Source: CAZLMF01 sp964560565
Lineage (GTDB): Bacteria; Bacillota; Clostridia; Oscillospirales; Ruminococcaceae
Assembly: GCA_964560565.1 (NCBI GenBank)
Contig: CAZLMF010000063.1
Location: 1 to 8,897, forward strand
Reading direction: 5' to 3'
DNA length: 8,897 nt
Made by a program: the position numbers and the translations under genes. Below, one piece after another: positions 5,634 through 8,897 of this stretch (the first letter of the stretch is position 1; every line of letters begins with the position of its first letter). The notes below the pieces were generated by a model. It did no database searches. It saw nothing but the letters and a program-made list of their open reading frames with translations, and was not told the DNA's origin.

Positions 5634-7127
5634 GTGGCAAAGCGTAGCATTACACAGCGCTGGTTAATTTACAGCGTAGGAATAATATTTATTCTACTGC
5701 TTGCTATTGCTGTGGGGCTTTCTTATGGTATAAAAAATTACTACTATAGCTCCGTTACTCAACAGCTTAACTCACGCATTAACATGATTTCAAGTGTTTT
5801 ACTCCGCTATTCTGAGAGCACTTCTGCAAACTTTGCCGCTGAGGTTAGGGGCATGGTCGAAAGCTTTGAGGACAAGGAAATGATGGAGCTTATGGCGATA
5901 AACTCGCAAGGCAGGGTAGTCATGACCTCAAGCGGATTTACCCCAATAGGTGATGAAGTACCAACCGATTTCCTAACTGCACGCACCTCAAGCAATCAAA
6001 CAGGGCTTTATGTGGGCGAAATCCGTGGCGGAGAACAAGTCATGGCAATGTCGGTTCTTGTGCCGCAGAATAAAAGTGGTTACGAGGCAATGCGCCTTGT
6101 GGTTTCCCTTGATGAAGTTGACAGGCAGATAGGATTAATCTGCTCATCCATTTTTGTTATATGCACCTGCGTTTTAGGTGTTATGATATTTTCCGGGCTT
6201 TACTTTGTAAAATCCATCGTTATTCCTGTTAGGCAAATCGGCGCAACAGCTCGAAGACTTGCGGTGGGTGACTTTTCTGTACGCATACAAAAACGCTCAA
6301 ATGATGAAATAGGCGAGCTTTGTGATATAATTAACCACATGGCAGACGAGCTTTCAGCGACAGATCAGGTGAAGAATGATTTCATTTCATCCGTTTCTCA
6401 TGAGCTTCGAACTCCTCTTACAGCCATTAAAGGCTGGGCGGAAACCTTAAACGGAATTGACGATCCTGAAACGGTACAAAAGGGAATGCGAGTCATCACG
6501 AATGAGTCAGAACGCTTGGCTGGCATGGTAGATGAACTCCTTGACTTCTCCCGTATTCAAAACGGTCGCTTTGTACTTAATAAGGAGCATATTGACATAC
6601 TTGCTGAGCTTGGCGAAGCGGTACTTATATACAGAGACAGGACAAGAAGGGAAGAAATCGAGCTTATCTATAACGAGCCTGCAATTTTACCCGTTGTATT
6701 TGGCGATAAGAACAGGATTAGACAGGTGTTTATCAATATTATTGATAATGCTATTAAATATACTGATAAGGGTGGCACAATAACAATTGATGCCTATGCG
6801 CAAAACGATGAGATTGTTATAGTCATTGCCGATACAGGTTGTGGCATTCCTGCAACCGACCTACCTAAGATAAAAACAAAGTTTTTCAAAGCTAACTACT
6901 CACAGCGTGGCTCAGGCATTGGGCTTGCAGTTGCTGAAGAAATAATTACAATGCACAGTGGTAAAATTTTTGTCGACAGCATTGAGGGTGAGGGGACAAC
7001 CATCACCATTACCATACCGGCCGAGCAAAGGGCAGAAACTGCAAAGCCTGCGGTTGAAGCTATATCTACACCGCAGCAAGAGGTCGCTCCACAGGAGCAG
7101 GACCGCAAATCAGAAATGGAGGAATAA
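5634..7127 (+). CDS. Sensor histidine kinase (HAMP-HisKA-HATPase_c)
   Basis: A 497-residue membrane sensor kinase. Order: TM1 (about 10-33); an extracytoplasmic sensor region (about 34-166) of mixed alpha/beta character that could be a Cache/PAS-like fold; TM2 (168-192); a HAMP linker (193-245) with VIPVRQI and NDEIGEL; a dimerisation domain with the H-box SSVSHELRTPLTAI and autophosphorylated His256; and an ATPase domain with the N-box around Asn372 (FINIIDNAIKYT), the G1 box DTGCGIP starting at Asp400, and the G2 box GSGIGL (426-431). All catalytic elements are intact. A Gln/Glu/Pro/Ala-rich tail of about 30 residues extends beyond the ATPase fold. The start is GTG at 5634; its AAGGAG site (5621-5626) overlaps the response regulator stop codon, so the two are translationally linked. 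It is the cognate partner of the upstream regulator. The extracytoplasmic domain may sense a small ligand or the upstream lipoprotein; this is inferred. Confidence 0.95.
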   Translation: MAKRSITQRWLIYSVGIIFILLLAIAVGLSYGIKNYYYSSVTQQLNSRINMISSVLLRYSESTSANFAAEVRGMVESFEDKEMMELMAINSQGRVVMTSSGFTPIGDEVPTDFLTARTSSNQTGLYVGEIRGGEQVMAMSVLVPQNKSGYEAMRLVVSLDEVDRQIGLICSSIFVICTCVLGVMIFSGLYFVKSIVIPVRQIGATARRLAVGDFSVRIQKRSNDEIGELCDIINHMADELSATDQVKNDFISSVSHELRTPLTAIKGWAETLNGIDDPETVQKGMRVITNESERLAGMVDELLDFSRIQNGRFVLNKEHIDILAELGEAVLIYRDRTRREEIELIYNEPAILPVVFGDKNRIRQVFINIIDNAIKYTDKGGTITIDAYAQNDEIVIVIADTGCGIPATDLPKIKTKFFKANYSQRGSGIGLAVAEEIITMHSGKIFVDSIEGEGTTITITIPAEQRAETAKPAVEAISTPQQEVAPQEQDRKSEMEE

Positions 7128-7133
7128 AAGCCT

Positions 7134-8096
7134 ATGACGAGCAATAAGGACGGCAGTAAGGCTTGCCATAAGTCCAAAATTGGTGGACAAGCACTAATTG
7201 AGGGCATAATGATGCGTGGAATAGACAGCGCATCAATGGCAGTAAGGATGCCAAACGGCGAGATTGACATTGAAAAGTGGCCGATAAAAAACGGCAAAAA
7301 TGCACCATGGTACCGCAAGGTTCCGTTTATTAGAGGCTCTGTTAACATGGTCACATCCCTAGTGGAGGGTTACAAATGCCTGTCAAAGTCAGCTGAGAAA
7401 TCATCACTTGCCGACGATGAAGAAGAAATGACGCCATTTGAGGAAAAGCTGACTAATCTTTTAGGCGATAAGCTTTTTGGTGTGCTGATGGTCATTGCGG
7501 TTATTTTTGGGCTACTTATAGCTGTTGGACTTTTCGTTGCGTTCCCGACTTTAATTGCCTCATGGATAGGCAAGATAGCTAACATTGGCCCTTTCAAGAG
7601 CCTTATTGAAGGTTTAATTAAAATTGTGCTGTTTATTGCTTATCTCTGGCTTGTAGGGCTTATGAAGGACATTGCCCGCACTTATGAATATCATGGTGCT
7701 GAGCATAAAACCATTGCATGCTATGAAGCGGGAGAAGAGCTTAACGTTGAAAATGTACGCAAGAATTCGCGCTTTCATCCCCGCTGCGGCACAAGCTTTA
7801 TTCTTATTGTGCTAGTGGTAGGGATACTTGTATTTTCTGTGGTGACTTGGGAGAACTTCCTCATACGCATGGGACTTAGGATTGCGACACTCCCCATTGT
7901 AATAGGCATTGCATACGAAATAATCCGCATTGCAGGGAAGTATGATAACATTGCGACACGCATTATATCCGCACCTGGAATGGCACTTCAAAGGCTTACC
8001 ACCCGTGAGCCTGATGACAGCCAAATAGAGGTCGCAATTGCAGCACTTACAGCGGTAATTCCTAAAGATAAAAGTGAGGACGAGTGGGGCGAATGA
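7134..8096 (+). CDS. yqhQ: DUF1385 family membrane protein (YqhQ-like)
   Basis: A 320-residue protein with the signatures of DUF1385: an N-terminal KIGGQALIEGIMMRG block (residues 16-30), PFIRGSVNM, the central YHGAEHKTIACYEAGE with H187-GAE-H191, and NSRFHPRCGTSF with H215, R217 and C218. Conserved His/Glu/Cys residues next to the membrane suggest a metal site or an active centre, but the function of the family is not established. Membrane segments can be read at about 121-150, 158-180, 220-240 and 247-265. ATG at 7134 follows the kinase stop by 6 bp, and its GGAGG site (7118-7122) lies inside the kinase's last codons. Its 3' end overlaps prmC by ATGA. DUF1385 directly before prmC is a common arrangement in Clostridia, often with rpmE upstream; here the kinase gene takes that position. 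Confidence 0.9.
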   Translation: MTSNKDGSKACHKSKIGGQALIEGIMMRGIDSASMAVRMPNGEIDIEKWPIKNGKNAPWYRKVPFIRGSVNMVTSLVEGYKCLSKSAEKSSLADDEEEMTPFEEKLTNLLGDKLFGVLMVIAVIFGLLIAVGLFVAFPTLIASWIGKIANIGPFKSLIEGLIKIVLFIAYLWLVGLMKDIARTYEYHGAEHKTIACYEAGEELNVENVRKNSRFHPRCGTSFILIVLVVGILVFSVVTWENFLIRMGLRIATLPIVIGIAYEIIRIAGKYDNIATRIISAPGMALQRLTTREPDDSQIEVAIAALTAVIPKDKSEDEWGE

Positions 8097-8897
8097 CAAT
8101 AAGTCAGCTTTACTTAAATCTACAGCAAATACTTAATGCCCTGGATGCACCTGCGTTTGAAGCGGCGTGTATTATCAAGCATACTTGCGGATATGACCGC
8201 ACACAGATAACAACTTTAGGTGACACCGAAGTAAATGACAGCAATACAAGCAATGCACAAAGCCTTGCAAAGCGCCGCTTAGAAGGCTATCCGCTTCAAT
8301 ATCTCCTTGGGGAGTGGGAATTTTACTCCTTGCCCTTTGAGGTAGGGGAGGGTGTGCTGATACCAAGAGCGGATACTGAAATCTTGGTGGAGTTTGCAAT
8401 TACAAAACTTAAGAGCGTAATTTCCCCTGTGATAGCGGATGTATGTAGCGGCAGTGGCTGCATTGCGGTGACGCTTGCAAAGCACCTACCTAAATCGAAG
8501 GTATATGCGCTCGAGCTTTCAAAGACTGCAATAGGATATATAAATCGGAACATGGCACTAAACGATGTCGAAATTCAAGTAATTAGCGGTGACGCATTAA
8601 AACCGCAAACGGTGGAGCAATTTCCCATGCTTGATGCGGTTATATCAAATCCACCGTATCTTACAAGTGATGACATGCAAAACCTGATGACAGAGATAAA
8701 AAACGAACCCTCACAGGCGCTATTTGGGGGAGAGGACGGGTTTTCCTTCTATCGTGGACTTACTCCCCTTTGGGCAAAAAGGTTAAAGACAGGCGGCATA
8801 TTGGCTTATGAGGTGGGAGCAAATCAACACGAGCAAGTAATGGAGATTCTCAAACGCAATGAGCTTGTCAGTATAGAATGTATAGCGGATTATAGCG
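8093..8897 (+). CDS. prmC: Peptide chain release factor N(5)-glutamine methyltransferase, 3' end beyond window
   Basis: An open frame of 268 codons that runs off the right edge, so the stop is not seen. PrmC transfers a methyl group from S-adenosylmethionine to the GGQ glutamine of RF1 and RF2, which is needed for efficient translation termination. Seen: an N-terminal helical RF-binding domain ending in RRLEGYPLQYLLGEWEFY; VLIPRADTE; the SAM-binding motif I DVCSGSGC (116-123); the substrate-binding NPPY motif at 186-189; and the downstream ALFGGEDGFSFYRGL block. These together are diagnostic for PrmC over generic methyltransferases. The family is usually about 280-290 residues, so only about 15-20 residues should be missing. 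ATG at 8093 overlaps the DUF1385 stop (ATGA), so translation is probably coupled. There is no strong Shine-Dalgarno, only a GGGG/AGGA-type sequence. prfA would be expected next to it, outside the window. Confidence 0.95.
   Translation, partial: MTISQLYLNLQQILNALDAPAFEAACIIKHTCGYDRTQITTLGDTEVNDSNTSNAQSLAKRRLEGYPLQYLLGEWEFYSLPFEVGEGVLIPRADTEILVEFAITKLKSVISPVIADVCSGSGCIAVTLAKHLPKSKVYALELSKTAIGYINRNMALNDVEIQVISGDALKPQTVEQFPMLDAVISNPPYLTSDDMQNLMTEIKNEPSQALFGGEDGFSFYRGLTPLWAKRLKTGGILAYEVGANQHEQVMEILKRNELVSIECIADYS

Noticed and set aside
6532..6783. Plus-strand 83-residue open frame inside the histidine kinase
   Set aside because: It is an alternate frame of the kinase's ATPase-domain coding region, with no independent signal.
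6896..7354. Minus-strand 152-residue open frame antisense to the kinase end and DUF1385 start
   Set aside because: It lies opposite two well-supported genes with conserved motifs and its translation has no recognisable domain.
7812..8553. Several minus-strand open frames opposite DUF1385 and prmC
   Set aside because: They are antisense to genes with diagnostic family motifs; the plus-strand prmC frame is open to the window end and explains the region.
1..8897. CRISPR arrays, tRNA/rRNA genes, insertion sequences, phage or defence genes
   Set aside because: No spaced direct repeats, cloverleaf-like sequence, transposase motifs or terminal inverted repeats were seen by eye; almost all sequence is covered by core-type genes.

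Overview
The window comes from a low-to-moderate GC, spore-forming Firmicute, most likely a class Clostridia member of the Oscillospiraceae/Ruminococcaceae type. Supporting signs are a SpoIID-family sporulation protein, A/G-rich Shine-Dalgarno sites, frequent GTG/TTG starts, a near-consensus SigA promoter in an AT-rich intergenic region, and a DUF1385 (YqhQ)-PrmC gene pair that is typical of Clostridia. The taxonomic placement is inferred from protein character, not from a search.

Layout. Minus strand, 9-1001: a SpoIID-type peptidoglycan lytic transglycosylase. A 169-bp divergent intergenic region (1002-1170) carries a strong consensus promoter firing rightward. Plus strand, 1171-3482: a complete Si-type citrate synthase followed 32 bp later by an unrecognised multi-pass membrane protein (about 8 TM segments), probably one transcription unit. 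An 80- to 95-bp spacer then carries an extended -10 promoter overlapped by a perfect 15-bp inverted repeat. Plus strand, 3579-8897 (running off the window): a lipoprotein, an OmpR/PhoB-type response regulator, a sensor histidine kinase, a DUF1385/YqhQ membrane protein, and prmC (glutamine methyltransferase of release factors), truncated by the window end. All five are tightly packed (gaps of 34, 11 and 6 bp, then a 4-bp ATGA overlap), so they look like one operon.

How the genes may work together. The lipoprotein, response regulator and kinase look like an envelope-sensing three-component module: an extracytoplasmic lipoprotein that could modulate the kinase's extracytoplasmic domain. This is inferred from gene order. 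The palindrome on the promoter suggests the operon is controlled by a dimeric repressor or activator, conceivably its own regulator. The YqhQ-PrmC pair is housekeeping and seems to have been joined to the signalling module by read-through and translational coupling.

No tRNA, rRNA, CRISPR array, insertion sequence, phage gene or convincing GC-rich intrinsic terminator was seen. The window is mostly ordinary chromosomal core. The items most worth a second look are the 32-bp palindrome at 3528-3559, the lipoprotein with FG-GAP/Ca-loop-like motifs attached to the two-component system, and the unknown membrane protein linked to citrate synthase.
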